A DNA stretch of 64,000 nt from Janthinobacterium sp. 67 (GTDB lineage Bacteria > Pseudomonadota > Gammaproteobacteria > Burkholderiales > Burkholderiaceae_D). Below the pieces are notes generated by a model. That model did no database searches and was not told the DNA's origin. It saw nothing but the letters and a program-made list of their open reading frames with translations. Below, one piece after another: positions 1 through 8,772 of this stretch. The translations under genes and the position numbers were made by a program. Where the stretch lies: positions 3,286,001 through 3,350,000 of the forward strand of contig NZ_PGES01000001.1 of assembly GCF_002797895.1 (NCBI RefSeq), given 5' to 3'. Position 1 is the first letter of the stretch, and each line of letters starts with the position of its first letter.

Positions 1-757
1 TCAGCGCCTGGGCGGCGGCCGGGCGCTCGCCCGCTGGCGGCAGCGCTTCGGCCGCTTCCATGTTCGCGGCGTAGTCGGACGTCGGGCAGTACACGAGCGC
101 GTCTTCACCCGTGTGGGCGATGACGTGGAATTCGTGCGAACCGGAACCGCCGATGGCGCCGTTATCGGCCGCCACGGCGCGGAATTTCAGGCCGAAACGC
201 GTGAAGATGCGAGTGTAGGCGTCAAACATGACCTTGTACGACGCTTGCATGCCGGCCAGGTCGCGGTCGAACGAGTAGGCGTCCTTCATCGTGAATTCGC
301 GGCCGCGCATCAGGCCGAAGCGTGGGCGGCGCTCGTCGCGGAACTTGGTCTGGATGTGATAAAAATTCAACGGCAGCTGGCGGTAGGACTTGATTTCCGT
401 GCGCACGACGTCCGTGATGACTTCTTCCGACGTCGGCTGGATCGCGTATTCGCGGCCGTGGCGGTCTTTCACGCGCATCAGTTCGTCGCCCATCTTGGTC
501 CAGCGGCCCGTCTCTTGCCACAGTTCGGCCGGCTGCACGAGCGGCATCAGCAGTTCGATGGCGGCGGCTTTGTTCATCTCGTCACGGATGATGGCTTCCA
601 CCTTGCGGATCACGCGCAAGCCCATCGGCATGTAGGTATAGATGCCGGAACCGAGGCGTTTGATCATGCCTGCACGCATCATCAATTGGTGGCTGACGAT
701 TTCCGCGTCAGAAGGTGCATCTTTAAGTGTGGAAATAAAAAAACGGGAGGCGCGCAT
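1..757 (-). CDS. proS: Prolyl-tRNA synthetase, N-terminal part (runs off the window)
   Basis: Cytoplasmic enzyme that charges tRNA-Pro with proline. Only the first 252 codons are present; the gene continues beyond base 1. The reverse strand reads [20 protein letters not shown], then the class II synthetase motif 1 region around the GIYTYMPMG segment. The motif 2 region follows ([21 protein letters not shown]). The end of the fragment enters the INS editing domain typical of bacterial-type (long) ProRS. The ATG at 757 matches the usual family N-terminus. An AT-rich stretch with a TATAAC-like -10 lies just upstream, between this gene and the divergent rppH. The gene appears intact as far as it goes. 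Confidence 0.96.
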   Translation of the reverse strand, partial: MRASRFFISTLKDAPSDAEIVSHQLMMRAGMIKRLGSGIYTYMPMGLRVIRKVEAIIRDEMNKAAAIELLMPLVQPAELWQETGRWTKMGDELMRVKDRHGREYAIQPTSEEVITDVVRTEIKSYRQLPLNFYHIQTKFRDERRPRFGLMRGREFTMKDAYSFDRDLAGMQASYKVMFDAYTRIFTRFGLKFRAVAADNGAIGGSGSHEFHVIAHTGEDALVYCPTSDYAANMEAAEALPPAGERPAAAQAL

Positions 758-961
758 AACGGTGAATTCTTTTTAAAAAGAGAGGGTTATAATCAACCTA
801 ATTTTAAAGGATTAGCTGGCTGATGCGTCCATACTTTACACAAATGCGCTCAATTGGTGCGATTCCGGCGCTTTTCGCACCCCGAAAAGGTCACCGGCTT
901 GCGAAGTTGTGGGTAAATATGTAAAAAAGGACGCACTGTCGCAGAAAGTTTGAGGTGCATT

Positions 962-1594
962 ATGCTCGACCGTGAAGGGTTTCGGCCCAACGTCGGCATC
1001 ATCCTGCTAAACGCCCAGAACGAGGTGTGGTGGGGCAAGCGGGTGCGCGAGCACTCATGGCAGTTTCCGCAAGGCGGTATCAAATATGGCGAAACACCGG
1101 AACAAGCCATGTTTCGCGAACTTGAAGAGGAAATCGGACTCAGACAGGAACACGTCAAAATTGTCGGCCGCACCCGCGACTGGCTGCGCTATGAAGTGCC
1201 AGACCACTTCATCAAGCGCGAGATTCGCGGCCATTACCGTGGCCAGAAGCAGATTTGGTTTCTGCTGAGAATGTGCGCGCGCGATAACGACGTCAATCTG
1301 CGCCTGACCGACCATCCCGAGTTCGACGCCTGGCGCTGGCATGAGTACTGGGTCCCGCTCGATGTCGTGATTGAATTTAAACGCGATGTGTACCAGCGCG
1401 CCTTGCAGGAGCTGTCCCGCTTCCTGACCTGGCCCGTGCATGGCAACGCACAGCAAGTGCACCGCCACACGTCGCGCTACCTGCGCCAGCCCCATGCGCC
1501 ACGGGCACAGGACGGTACGGCACCGGCCAAGCCTTGCGACGGCATTGCCGCCGAAGGGTGTACGCCGGAGCTGATTCTGCCGGGCAAGGGATAG
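962..1594 (+). CDS. rppH: RNA pyrophosphohydrolase RppH (Nudix)
   Basis: Removes pyrophosphate from 5'-triphosphorylated mRNA and so starts 5'-end-dependent decay. The Nudix box is complete: G38-x5-E44-x7-R52-E53-L-x-E56-E57-x-G59. The protein is 210 aa, longer than the roughly 160-180 aa typical of gammaproteobacterial RppH. The extra length is a C-terminal, Pro/Ala-rich tail after residue 165, which is common in betaproteobacteria. The ATG at 962 was preferred over an in-frame TTG at 950. It gives the conserved [14 protein letters not shown] start and has AGGTG about 5 bases upstream. The gene is divergent from proS, as in many Burkholderiales. It ends before a bidirectional terminator shared with mqo. 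Confidence 0.95.
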   Translation: MLDREGFRPNVGIILLNAQNEVWWGKRVREHSWQFPQGGIKYGETPEQAMFRELEEEIGLRQEHVKIVGRTRDWLRYEVPDHFIKREIRGHYRGQKQIWFLLRMCARDNDVNLRLTDHPEFDAWRWHEYWVPLDVVIEFKRDVYQRALQELSRFLTWPVHGNAQQVHRHTSRYLRQPHAPRAQDGTAPAKPCDGIAAEGCTPELILPGKG

Positions 1595-1623
1595 CCCGCC
1601 GCAATGAACGCACTCTCCCACGC

Positions 1624-1657
1624 AAAAGGGGCAGCCTGAACAGGCTGCCCCTTTTTT
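1624..1657. terminator. Bidirectional intrinsic terminator between rppH and mqo
   Basis: GGGGCAGCC and GGCTGCCCC form a 9-bp stem around a six-base loop. The stem is flanked by AAAA on the left and TTTTTT on the right, so it can act for convergent rppH (+) and mqo (-). Confidence 0.85.
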
Positions 1658-1692
1658 CATGCCGGCAGGAACACCCTGCCGGTCAGGCTGGC

Positions 1693-3291
1693 TTAGTTTG
1701 CTGCCGGTGCTGGCGCAGCGGCGGGTACGTCCAGGGTGATGGCCTTCAGACCCAGGATATTGCTGCTGTAGTGGCGGATCTTGTTGGCCAGGGCCGGGTC
1801 GCTGTTCAGCTTTTGACCGTACGACGGCACCATTTCCACCATCTTCGCTTGCCATTCCGGCGTGGCCAGGCGGCTCTTGAATGCCGTTTGCAGCACCTTG
1901 ATCATGATCGGCGGCGCGGTCGAAGCGCCTGGCGATGCACCCAGCAGGGCAACGATGCTGCCATCGGCGGCGCCCACGACTTCCGTGCCGAACTGCAGCA
2001 AGCCGCCTTTGACAGGATCATCCTTGACGATCTGCACGCGCTGGCCCGCGTTTTGCAAGGTCCAGTCTTCCATCTTGGCGTTCGGCAAGTATTCGCGCAG
2101 GGTCTTCAACCGGTCTTCCGGCGTGTTCATGACCTGTTCCACCAGGTATTTCGTCAGCGGGATGTTGTCGTAGCCGGCTTGCAGCATCGGTTTTACATTG
2201 CCCGTGCCGATCGAGGCAGGCAAGTCGATCCACGAACCGTTTTTCAGGAACTTGGTCGAGAAGGTGGCAAACGGGCCAAACAGCAGGGCTTTCTTGCCAT
2301 CGATGATGCGCGTGTCCAGATGCGGCACGGACATCGGCGGCGAACCGACGGACGCCTTGCCGTAGACCTTGGCCGCATGCGCCGCCACCAGTTCCGGATT
2401 GGTGGTCACCAGCCATTGGCCGCCGACCGGCACGCCGCCGTAGCCCTTGGCTTCAGGAATGCCCGATTTTTCCAGCAGCGGCAGCGAACCGCCGCCGGCG
2501 CCGATGAAGACGAATTTGGCGCGCATGGTTTTTTCCTTGCCGGCGTTCAAGTCTTTCACCGTCACGTTCCACACGCCATCGGCGCCGCGCTGGATGTTTT
2601 CCACCTGGTGGCGCAGGTGCAGGACCATGCCGTGGCTGTCCGTCAGGTATTTCACGAGACCGCGCGTGAGGTTGCCGAAATTGACGTCGGTACCGATTTC
2701 CATGCGTGTCGCCGCCACTTTCTGGCCCTTGTCACGGCCTTGCATGACGAGCGGCGCCCATTGCTCGATCTGCGCCTGGTCTTCCGAGTACAGCATGCCC
2801 TTGAACAGGTTTTCCTTTTGCAGCGCGGCATAGCGCTTCTTCAAGAAGGCAATATTGTCGTCGCCCCACACAAAGGCCATGTGCGGCACATTGTTGATGA
2901 AAGTTTGCGGCGCGCCCAGGTGCTTATTGGCTACCTGATAAGCCCAGAACTGCTTGGAAATTTCGAATTGCTCGTTGATGGCAACGGCTTTCTTGGTCTC
3001 GATGCTGCCATCGGCCGCTTCCGGCGTGTAGTTCAGTTCGGCAAACGCCGAGTGGCCCGTGCCCGCGTTGTTCATCGCGTCCGAGCTTTCGGCGGCCACG
3101 GAATCGAGGCGCTCGACCATTTCCATCGTCAGCGACGGATCGAGTTCCTTGAGCATGCTGCCCAGGGTGGCGCTCATGGTGCCGGCGCCGATCAGCAGCA
3201 CGTCGACCGGTTTTTCGGACGAGGCCGGAGGGGTCTTGTTACATGCCGCCAGGATCAGGCACGACATCAAAAGTAATAGCGATTTACGCAT
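1693..3291 (-). CDS. mqo: Malate:quinone oxidoreductase with a lipoprotein signal
   Basis: FAD-dependent oxidation of malate to oxaloacetate with electron transfer to quinone (TCA cycle). The 532-aa protein matches the Mqo family along its length. It has the dinucleotide-binding motif [16 protein letters not shown] near residues 29-44, then the [20 protein letters not shown] segment. The C-terminal region contains the conserved [20 protein letters not shown]. Unusually, the N-terminus is a clear signal: MRKS, a hydrophobic run, then the lipobox LAAC with Cys17, followed by a Pro/Ser linker to residue 28. Known Mqo enzymes are peripheral proteins on the cytoplasmic face without a signal. A membrane-anchored periplasmic form is therefore inferred here, not shown. 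The gene stands alone and converges on rppH at a shared terminator. Confidence 0.93.
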   Translation of the reverse strand: MRKSLLLLMSCLILAACNKTPPASSEKPVDVLLIGAGTMSATLGSMLKELDPSLTMEMVERLDSVAAESSDAMNNAGTGHSAFAELNYTPEAADGSIETKKAVAINEQFEISKQFWAYQVANKHLGAPQTFINNVPHMAFVWGDDNIAFLKKRYAALQKENLFKGMLYSEDQAQIEQWAPLVMQGRDKGQKVAATRMEIGTDVNFGNLTRGLVKYLTDSHGMVLHLRHQVENIQRGADGVWNVTVKDLNAGKEKTMRAKFVFIGAGGGSLPLLEKSGIPEAKGYGGVPVGGQWLVTTNPELVAAHAAKVYGKASVGSPPMSVPHLDTRIIDGKKALLFGPFATFSTKFLKNGSWIDLPASIGTGNVKPMLQAGYDNIPLTKYLVEQVMNTPEDRLKTLREYLPNAKMEDWTLQNAGQRVQIVKDDPVKGGLLQFGTEVVGAADGSIVALLGASPGASTAPPIMIKVLQTAFKSRLATPEWQAKMVEMVPSYGQKLNSDPALANKIRHYSSNILGLKAITLDVPAAAPAPAAN

Positions 3292-3656
3292 ACGTAACTC
3301 CGTTTATGAATACTGAAGGATGATTCTTGCGCGCCACCGTGGCGGCACCATCGCTGCATGGAATGCAAACAGCCAGCCAGCCGGAACGCCAGGGCGGCCG
3401 GACAGGTCAAGGTCGATGGTGATAGGCATGCTGCCGCGCTCCGGGATAAACCAGGAGCAATATCTGGTGGCAAAGGTGCGGGCAATGGAAGCACGGAGTG
3501 ACAATAAAATCGCCATCGTGTCCAGAGCAAATATCAAGAGCGGCGATTTTATCACCGTTATTTGGCGCCGCCGGGCCGTGGCGGTAGTGGATAATACTTA
3601 CTGCAGGGTATTAAATTTCGGTGACTATCGGGTCATGAAAGCGGACGCCGGACGGC
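3292..3656. other. Intergenic region upstream of mqo with an 11-bp inverted repeat
   Basis: No convincing gene lies in these 365 bases. ATAAAATCGCC at 3504-3514 is mirrored by GGCGATTTTAT at 3542-3552, with 27 bases between. This could be an operator or mRNA structure upstream of mqo. A short leftward open frame (ATG at 3429, about 41 codons, ending at 3304) lies just ahead of mqo but resembles nothing I know. Confidence 0.4.
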
Positions 3657-3680
3657 AAAAAGGGCATCCTCGATGCCCTT
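3657..3680 (-). terminator. Intrinsic terminator facing left, probably ending the nirK-ric-norB transcript
   Basis: On the minus strand AAGGGCATC-GAG-GATGCCCTT is followed by TTTTT. No leftward gene ends near it except norB at 4152, about 470 bases upstream in transcription order. The DUF1841 gene lies antisense between them. No T-run follows the hairpin on the plus strand, so it does not look like a plus-strand terminator. Confidence 0.6.
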
Positions 3681-3732
3681 CGTTGACGTACGCGGTACAA
3701 TGCCGGCTGCCCCATAGCCATATCATTCAGCC

Positions 3733-4155
3733 ATGTTCAACCCCTCTTCCGACGACGTGCGCCGCTTCTTTTGCGACACCTTGCGCAAGCACCGCGCCCA
3801 TGAAATCCTCACGCCGATGGAAGCCATCGCGCTCGACTGGATACTCGAACACCCCGAGTATGAAAACGAGCTGTCCGACGTCGAAGCGGCGCTGGCGCGC
3901 GATTACTCCGTCGAAGGGGGCCAGGCCAACCCCTTCCTGCACCTGTCCATGCATCTGTCGATCACGGAGCAGGTACAGGTGGACCAGCCGCGCGGCATCC
4001 GCCCGGCCGTCCAGCAGCTGACCCAGCGCCTCGATTCGGCCCATGCGGCCCAGCACGAGGTGATGGAATGCCTGGGCCAGATGATCTGGGCTTCGCAGCG
4101 CTCGGGCTTGCCGCCGGATACAGAGGCTTATATCGACTGCGTCCGCAGGCGTTAA
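3733..4155 (+). CDS. DUF1841 family protein
   Basis: A 140-aa soluble protein of the DUF1841 family, found across beta- and gammaproteobacteria with no established role. The family signature is visible: FNPSSDDVRRFFCDTLRKHR at the start, LTPMEAIALDWILEHPEY near residue 26, and HLSMHLSITEQVQVDQPRGI in the middle. There are no signal peptide, membrane segment or obvious catalytic motif. The ATG at 3733 matches the family N-terminus. Its stop overlaps the norB stop on the opposite strand by 4 bases, so the two transcripts must either end sharply or run antisense into each other. Confidence 0.85.
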   Translation: MFNPSSDDVRRFFCDTLRKHRAHEILTPMEAIALDWILEHPEYENELSDVEAALARDYSVEGGQANPFLHLSMHLSITEQVQVDQPRGIRPAVQQLTQRLDSAHAAQHEVMECLGQMIWASQRSGLPPDTEAYIDCVRRR

Positions 4156-6431
4156 CCGGGCCGCACCGCCTGCGGCTGCCGTACAGCTGCTTTCGGCGCC
4201 TTGCCCATCAAGCCCAGCACCACCTGCAGCGCCATGGCGATGGCGCCGACGATGAAGACCACGTCGCCGAAAGTGCGTATCCAGCGCAGGTTCTGCAACA
4301 GCGGCTGCTGCATGAATGCCTCGCTGCGCGCATACCACAGGCCTTCCGTCACGCTGGCGTGGAACTGGATGATGCCAATCGGCAGCAAGCTGGTAAAGAT
4401 CATCAGCACCAGTCCCGCGTTCAAGCCCCAGAACGCCGTCTTCATCAAGGCAGGGCTGAAGCGGTAATCGGGACGCAGGTAGCGCAGCACCAGCAAGGTA
4501 AAGCCCAGCGCCAGGAAGCCGTACACGCCGAACAGCGCCGCATGCGCATGCACGGGGGTCGTGTTCAAGCCCTGGATGTAGTACAGGGCGACGGGCGGAT
4601 TGATCATGAAGCCCAGCACACCGGCGCCCAGCATGTTCCAGAAGGCGACGGCGACAAAGCACATCATGGGCCAGCGCAGGTTTTCCATCCATGGCGCGCG
4701 TTCCTTCAAGCGCCAGTTTTCCCACGCTTCATGTCCCAGCACGATCAGCGGCACCACTTCCAGCGCGCTGAAGCTCGCGCCGATGGCCATCACGGGCGTG
4801 GTGGTGCCGGCGAAGTACAGGTGGTGGAAGGTGCCGGGTATCCCGCCCAGCATGAACAGCGACGCCGATGCGAGGCTGGCCGCCGTGGCCATGCGCACCG
4901 ACACCAGGCCCAGGGTCGAGAAGATGAAGGCCAGCGCCGTCGTGGCGAAGACTTCAAAGAAACCTTCCACCCACAGGTGCACCACCCACCAGCGCCAGTA
5001 TTCCATCACGGACAGGTGCGTGCGCTCGCCGTAGAACAGGCCGGCGCCATAGAACAGGCCGATGGCGCCCACGGACGCGGTCAAGAGCGCCAGCAGGTTC
5101 TTGTCGCCGCCCGGCTTGCGCAGGGCCGGCACGACGCCGCGCAGCATCAGCACGAGCCACAGCAAAATGCCCACGTATTTACCGATCTGCCACAGGCGTC
5201 CCAGGTCCACGTATTCATAACCCTGGTGGCCGAGCCAGAAATTCCACTCGGGCGGCATCACTTGCGCAATGGCTAGGTAATTGCCGATGAAGGAGCCGAC
5301 GACGACCGCGACGAGGGCCCAGAACAGCACGTCGACACCGAGGCGCTGCCACTTGGGGTCCTTGCCGCCATTGATCAAGGGCGCGAGGAACAGGCCGGCG
5401 GCCAGGAAGCCCGTGGCGATCCAGAACAGCGCGGCCTGGATATGCCAGGTGCGCGTGAGCGCATACGGGAACCAGCGCGACACGTCGATGCCGTAGAACT
5501 GCTGCCCTTCCACCGTGTAGTGCGCCGTGAAGCCGCCGATGAAGACCTGGAAGATGAACAGCGCCACCACGAGGAACAGATATTTTCCCAGTCCCCGCTG
5601 CGAAGGCGTCAGCGCGAACGTGGTGAGCGGGTCGCGCGGACCGGCCGCCGGCAGCGCTTCATCGTGGTCGCGCAGGAAGGCCCAGCCCCAGACGAGGAAG
5701 CCCACGCCGGCCAGCAGCACCACCACGCTGGCGACCGACCAGACGAGGTTTTCGCCGCTGGGCTGGTTGCCGATCAGCGGTTCGTGTGGCCAATTGTTCG
5801 TATAGGTCACTTTCTGGCCAGGACGCTCGGTGGCGGCGGCCCATGCCGTCCAGAAGAAGAATTGCGTCATCTGCGCGCGCCGCTCGGCGCTGGGCAGGGT
5901 GTTTTCCTTCATGGCGAAATGCTCGCGGCTGGCGTGCAGCGCCGGCGCGTCGGAGAACAGCTGGTCATAATAGTGCGCCGTGTTGGCAATCGCTTGCACG
6001 CGGCGCGGCGACAGGCGCAACACTTGCGCATCATCGGTGCGATTGCCCCGGTATTCGAGCTTGAGCGCTTCGCGCAGCGCCGCCTGCGCGGGGCCGTCGA
6101 GCGCCGCGTAGGCCTTGCCATGCTGCTCTTGCGCGGCCAGTTCCAGCCAGGCCGTCAGTTCGCGGTGCAGCCAGTCGGCCGTCCAGTCGGGCGCCTGGTA
6201 GGCGCCGTGGCCCCAGATGGAACCGAGCTGCATGCCGCCGACCGATTGCCAGGCCGTCTGGCCGTCGAGGATGCCCTCGCGGTCGAACAGTTGCCGGCCA
6301 TCCTGCGCCAGCACTTGCGCGGGGATGGGCGGCGCCTGCCGGTACACTTCGGCGCCGTAGTAGCCAAGCAGCGAAAACGTCACGATCAGCACACCGATCA
6401 GGGTGAACCAGAGTTTTTTATATTGACCCAT
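4152..6431 (-). CDS. norB: Quinol-dependent nitric oxide reductase (qNOR, single subunit)
   Basis: Inner-membrane heme-copper-family enzyme reducing two NO to N2O with electrons from quinol. At 759 aa it has the qNOR size: an N-terminal membrane segment (residues about 8-28), then a roughly 190-residue periplasmic domain that replaces NorC. A catalytic core of about 12-13 helices follows. Histidine-rich core motifs are visible: TRTWHIQAALFW, GIPGTFHHLYF and TTPVHAHAALFGVYG, which carry heme b and FeB ligands. No CxxCH motif is present, which fits the quinol type. It is the last gene of the nirK-ric-norB operon, 14 bases after ric. It detoxifies or respires the NO made by NirK. Confidence 0.96.
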   Translation of the reverse strand: MGQYKKLWFTLIGVLIVTFSLLGYYGAEVYRQAPPIPAQVLAQDGRQLFDREGILDGQTAWQSVGGMQLGSIWGHGAYQAPDWTADWLHRELTAWLELAAQEQHGKAYAALDGPAQAALREALKLEYRGNRTDDAQVLRLSPRRVQAIANTAHYYDQLFSDAPALHASREHFAMKENTLPSAERRAQMTQFFFWTAWAAATERPGQKVTYTNNWPHEPLIGNQPSGENLVWSVASVVVLLAGVGFLVWGWAFLRDHDEALPAAGPRDPLTTFALTPSQRGLGKYLFLVVALFIFQVFIGGFTAHYTVEGQQFYGIDVSRWFPYALTRTWHIQAALFWIATGFLAAGLFLAPLINGGKDPKWQRLGVDVLFWALVAVVVGSFIGNYLAIAQVMPPEWNFWLGHQGYEYVDLGRLWQIGKYVGILLWLVLMLRGVVPALRKPGGDKNLLALLTASVGAIGLFYGAGLFYGERTHLSVMEYWRWWVVHLWVEGFFEVFATTALAFIFSTLGLVSVRMATAASLASASLFMLGGIPGTFHHLYFAGTTTPVMAIGASFSALEVVPLIVLGHEAWENWRLKERAPWMENLRWPMMCFVAVAFWNMLGAGVLGFMINPPVALYYIQGLNTTPVHAHAALFGVYGFLALGFTLLVLRYLRPDYRFSPALMKTAFWGLNAGLVLMIFTSLLPIGIIQFHASVTEGLWYARSEAFMQQPLLQNLRWIRTFGDVVFIVGAIAMALQVVLGLMGKAPKAAVRQPQAVRPG

Positions 6432-6445
6432 GGGTCTTTCCTTTG

Positions 6446-7123
6446 TCAGTGCACCACGGCCGGCGCAAAGCGCTCGAACAGGATATTGTTTTCGGTATGG
6501 ATATGCGCCATCAGATCCTCGCGGAAGGTGCGCAAGCCCGTGTACAGCGCGCGCCAGGTGGTGCAGGCGCCGCCAGGTGCGGTGATATCGTTCGTCATTT
6601 CCTCCATCGCGCGCAAGGCCACGCCATGGTCGTCGTGCTCCATGCGCATCACGTTGATGGGCGCGCCGGCCCGTGGGCCCTGGCCGCGCACGATCATGGG
6701 GAACAGCACGTCTTCTTCCTTGCGCATATGGCTTTCCAGTTCCTGCGCCATGGCCGACAGGTGTTCCGCCAGCCCGTGCGGACAGTCGGCGCGGTCGCCA
6801 TGCACCTGCTCGACCTTGCGCGCCAGGCGTATCAGTTCGGGCAGCTGCTCGCGGTGCACGGCGTGGTAGCGCAACAGGATGTGTTCCACCAGCTCGGTGG
6901 CCGAAGCTTCCTGCCAGTCACGCTCGCCGCTGGCGTCAGTCCGCCCTGCCAGCACTTGCAACTCCTTGACGATGGGCGCCGTGTCCACGCCGGCCGCTTC
7001 GGCCGCCGCGCGCAGGGTCTTGTTGCCGCCGCAGCAGAAATCCAGGCGGTGGGCATCGAACAGGCGCGTGGCGCCGGGGATGCGGCGGGCCAGCTGGCCC
7101 AGGGATTGATCGATCATGTCCAT
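6446..7123 (-). CDS. ytfE: Iron-sulfur cluster repair di-iron protein (YtfE/ScdA/DnrN, RIC)
   Basis: Cytoplasmic protein that helps restore Fe-S and di-iron proteins damaged by NO or oxidants. The 225-aa sequence has the N-terminal ScdA domain with the Cys pair in RLDFCCGGNKTL (near residues 26-37). A hemerythrin-like four-helix bundle follows. Metal-ligand motifs include RYHAVHREQLP, ESHMRKEEDVLFP, RMEHDDHG and AHIHTENNILFERF. It sits 26 bases after nirK and 14 before norB. Coregulation with the NO-producing and NO-consuming enzymes through NorR is therefore expected. Length and motifs are normal for the family. Confidence 0.95.
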   Translation of the reverse strand: MDMIDQSLGQLARRIPGATRLFDAHRLDFCCGGNKTLRAAAEAAGVDTAPIVKELQVLAGRTDASGERDWQEASATELVEHILLRYHAVHREQLPELIRLARKVEQVHGDRADCPHGLAEHLSAMAQELESHMRKEEDVLFPMIVRGQGPRAGAPINVMRMEHDDHGVALRAMEEMTNDITAPGGACTTWRALYTGLRTFREDLMAHIHTENNILFERFAPAVVH

Positions 7124-7149
7124 AATGGTTCCTTGAGGATGAATGGGGT

Positions 7150-8619
7150 TTATTGATGGGCACCAGCGTGGTAGACGCCGGGCACCGGTTCGCCAGTCAC
7201 TTCCAGCACGCCCACGGCGCCCTTGCCGGCGCGCGACAGCGCATGGTCGACCAGCAGATAGCTGCCAGGATGCTGTACCTTGAGTTCGACGATGGTCGCG
7301 CCGCCCGGTGCCACAAGCGTCGTTTGCACGTCGTGTTTCGGGCTGCTGATCGAGCCTTCGCTGTACACCTTGTCGAAGATCTCGCCGATGATGTGGAACG
7401 ATGAAATCTTGTTCGGGCCGCCGACGCCGAAATAGATGCGCACCGTCTCGCCGACTTTCGCCTGCAGTTTGTGCGTCTTGCTCAGGGCGCCCACTTCGCC
7501 GTTGAAGACGTAGTAGTCGGGCAGCTCATTGGCCATTTTTTCCAGGTTCGCTTCCTGGTGCACGGGTGCGCCGTGCGGACGGCCCGTGTACATCTCGCCC
7601 TGCATCACGTAATACTCGCGGTCGACTTTTGACAAGCCGCCTTCCGGTTCGACCAGGATCATGCCGTACATGCCGGCCGCGATATGCTGCGGCACCAGCG
7701 GCGTGGCGCAGTGGTACACGAACAGGCCGGGATTGAGCGCCTTGAAGGTGACGGTTTTTTCCTGGCCCGGCGCCACCTGCGTATGCTGCCCGCCGCCATG
7801 GCCACCCGTCACGGCATGCAAGTCGATCGAGTGGATCATCTTGCTGTCCTTGGCGTTGAACAGGGTCAGTTCCACCGTGTCGCCCACCTTCGCGCGCAGC
7901 ATGGGGCCGGGCACCTGGCGGTTGAAGGTCCAGTAGGTAAAACTGGTGCCGTCATCGAGCTTGCCCGGCAGTTCCACCGTCTCCATCCGGTATTTCAGGG
8001 TTTGCGGCGCACGCGCGCCAATGGCGGACGGCACGGAGGCGGGATTGGCCGCCACGTTGACGGCAGATGGGTCGGGGCCGCGCATCGGCGATGGCGCGGG
8101 CGTGTACAGGGCCAGCGCGGCGGCCTGGCTCGATTCGCTGGCCGCCTTCGGCGCCGCCGTCTCGGCCAGCGAGGTACCGCTCACTTCCAGCTTGCCTTCC
8201 ATGCCGATCTGGCGGTGGCCGGGGATCGAGCAGTAATAAGTGAACGTGCCCGCGCGCGTGACCTTGAAGCGCACGGTGGTGCTGCCGCTGTTGGCGCTGA
8301 ACTTCGCGGATGCGACGTTCAGTTCCGGGATCAGCAGATCGTGCTCGGCGCCTTCGCCGCTTTTCAGCACCAGTTCGACCGTGTCGCCCACCTTGGCCGC
8401 CAGCACGGGGTTGACCTGGCCCTTGGCGTCGATGAACACCATCTTGCCGTCGACGATATTGGTTTGCAGTTCATAGCGCTTGAGCGCGGCGGCGGCCGAG
8501 GGTTGGCTGACAGCGGCGGCGGTGGCAGGGAGGCTCACCTGGGCTTGCACGGACAGGGGCATGGCCAGTACGCAGACGGCGGCGGCAATGGCGCGGAGGG
8601 AGGGAGTCGTTTTCATCAA
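7150..8619 (-). CDS. nirK: Copper nitrite reductase with an extra N-terminal cupredoxin domain
   Basis: Periplasmic reduction of nitrite to NO. A Sec signal (cut near A26, VQA) precedes three domains. Residues about 45-148 form a plastocyanin-like domain with a full type 1 copper set: H93, C130, H135 and M140. After an Ala/Pro-rich linker (about 150-200) comes the two-domain NirK core. In the core the type 1 ligands are H263, C304, H312 and M317. The type 2 ligands are H268, H303 and H459. The catalytic pair is D266 and H409. The core is AniA-like (SFHIIGEIFDKVY). Extra N-terminal cupredoxins are known from Hyphomicrobium-type NirK; this one may act as a built-in electron donor (inference). 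It is the first gene of the operon, about 30 bases downstream of the predicted sigma-54 start site. Confidence 0.95.
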   Translation of the reverse strand: MMKTTPSLRAIAAAVCVLAMPLSVQAQVSLPATAAAVSQPSAAAALKRYELQTNIVDGKMVFIDAKGQVNPVLAAKVGDTVELVLKSGEGAEHDLLIPELNVASAKFSANSGSTTVRFKVTRAGTFTYYCSIPGHRQIGMEGKLEVSGTSLAETAAPKAASESSQAAALALYTPAPSPMRGPDPSAVNVAANPASVPSAIGARAPQTLKYRMETVELPGKLDDGTSFTYWTFNRQVPGPMLRAKVGDTVELTLFNAKDSKMIHSIDLHAVTGGHGGGQHTQVAPGQEKTVTFKALNPGLFVYHCATPLVPQHIAAGMYGMILVEPEGGLSKVDREYYVMQGEMYTGRPHGAPVHQEANLEKMANELPDYYVFNGEVGALSKTHKLQAKVGETVRIYFGVGGPNKISSFHIIGEIFDKVYSEGSISSPKHDVQTTLVAPGGATIVELKVQHPGSYLLVDHALSRAGKGAVGVLEVTGEPVPGVYHAGAHQ

Positions 8620-8661
8620 GCTTTCCTTGGTCTTGTATGCCGGTTCGGCACCCTTACCCAG

Positions 8662-8676
8662 GCAATCCGTGTGCCA
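8662..8676 (-). promoter_or_regulatory. Sigma-54 (-24/-12) promoter of nirK-ytfE-norB
   Basis: The minus strand reads TGGCACACGGATTGC. It matches the sigma-54 consensus with GG and GC exactly ten bases apart. Transcription should start near 8650, about 30 bases before the nirK ATG. Confidence 0.85.
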
Positions 8677-8684
8677 GGAAAAAC

Positions 8685-8705
8685 TTGTTTTAAATCAACG
8701 ATTTG
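8685..8705. promoter_or_regulatory. Predicted IHF site overlapping an imperfect FNR-like box
   Basis: AATCAACGATTTG at 8693-8705 fits the IHF consensus WATCAANNNNTTR. It lies between the sigma-54 promoter and the NorR sites, where a DNA bend is needed. TTGTTTTAAATCAA at 8685-8698 also matches an FNR/ANR palindrome in nine of ten defined positions. The IHF reading suits the sigma-54 architecture better. Confidence 0.55.
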
Positions 8706-8715
8706 AAAAATGCAG

Positions 8716-8772
8716 GGTCGATATGACCCTCTTTGGGCGTGGTCCGTTGTACCCTGCATGGTAATTATGACC
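8716..8772. promoter_or_regulatory. Three NorR enhancer sites (GGT-N7-ACC)
   Basis: Perfect GGT-N7-ACC elements lie at 8716-8728, 8741-8753 and 8760-8772. This is the motif described for NorR of Ralstonia eutropha, where three copies also occur. They sit 66-122 bases upstream of the predicted nirK start. The last one covers the norR start codon, which suggests autoregulation. Confidence 0.85.

Noticed and set aside
8685..8698. FNR/ANR box for nirK
   Set aside because: TTGTTTTAAATCAA has one mismatch and lies about 42 bases from the sigma-54 start site; FNR does not activate sigma-54 promoters in this way. The overlapping IHF site explains the sequence better. An additional role cannot be excluded.
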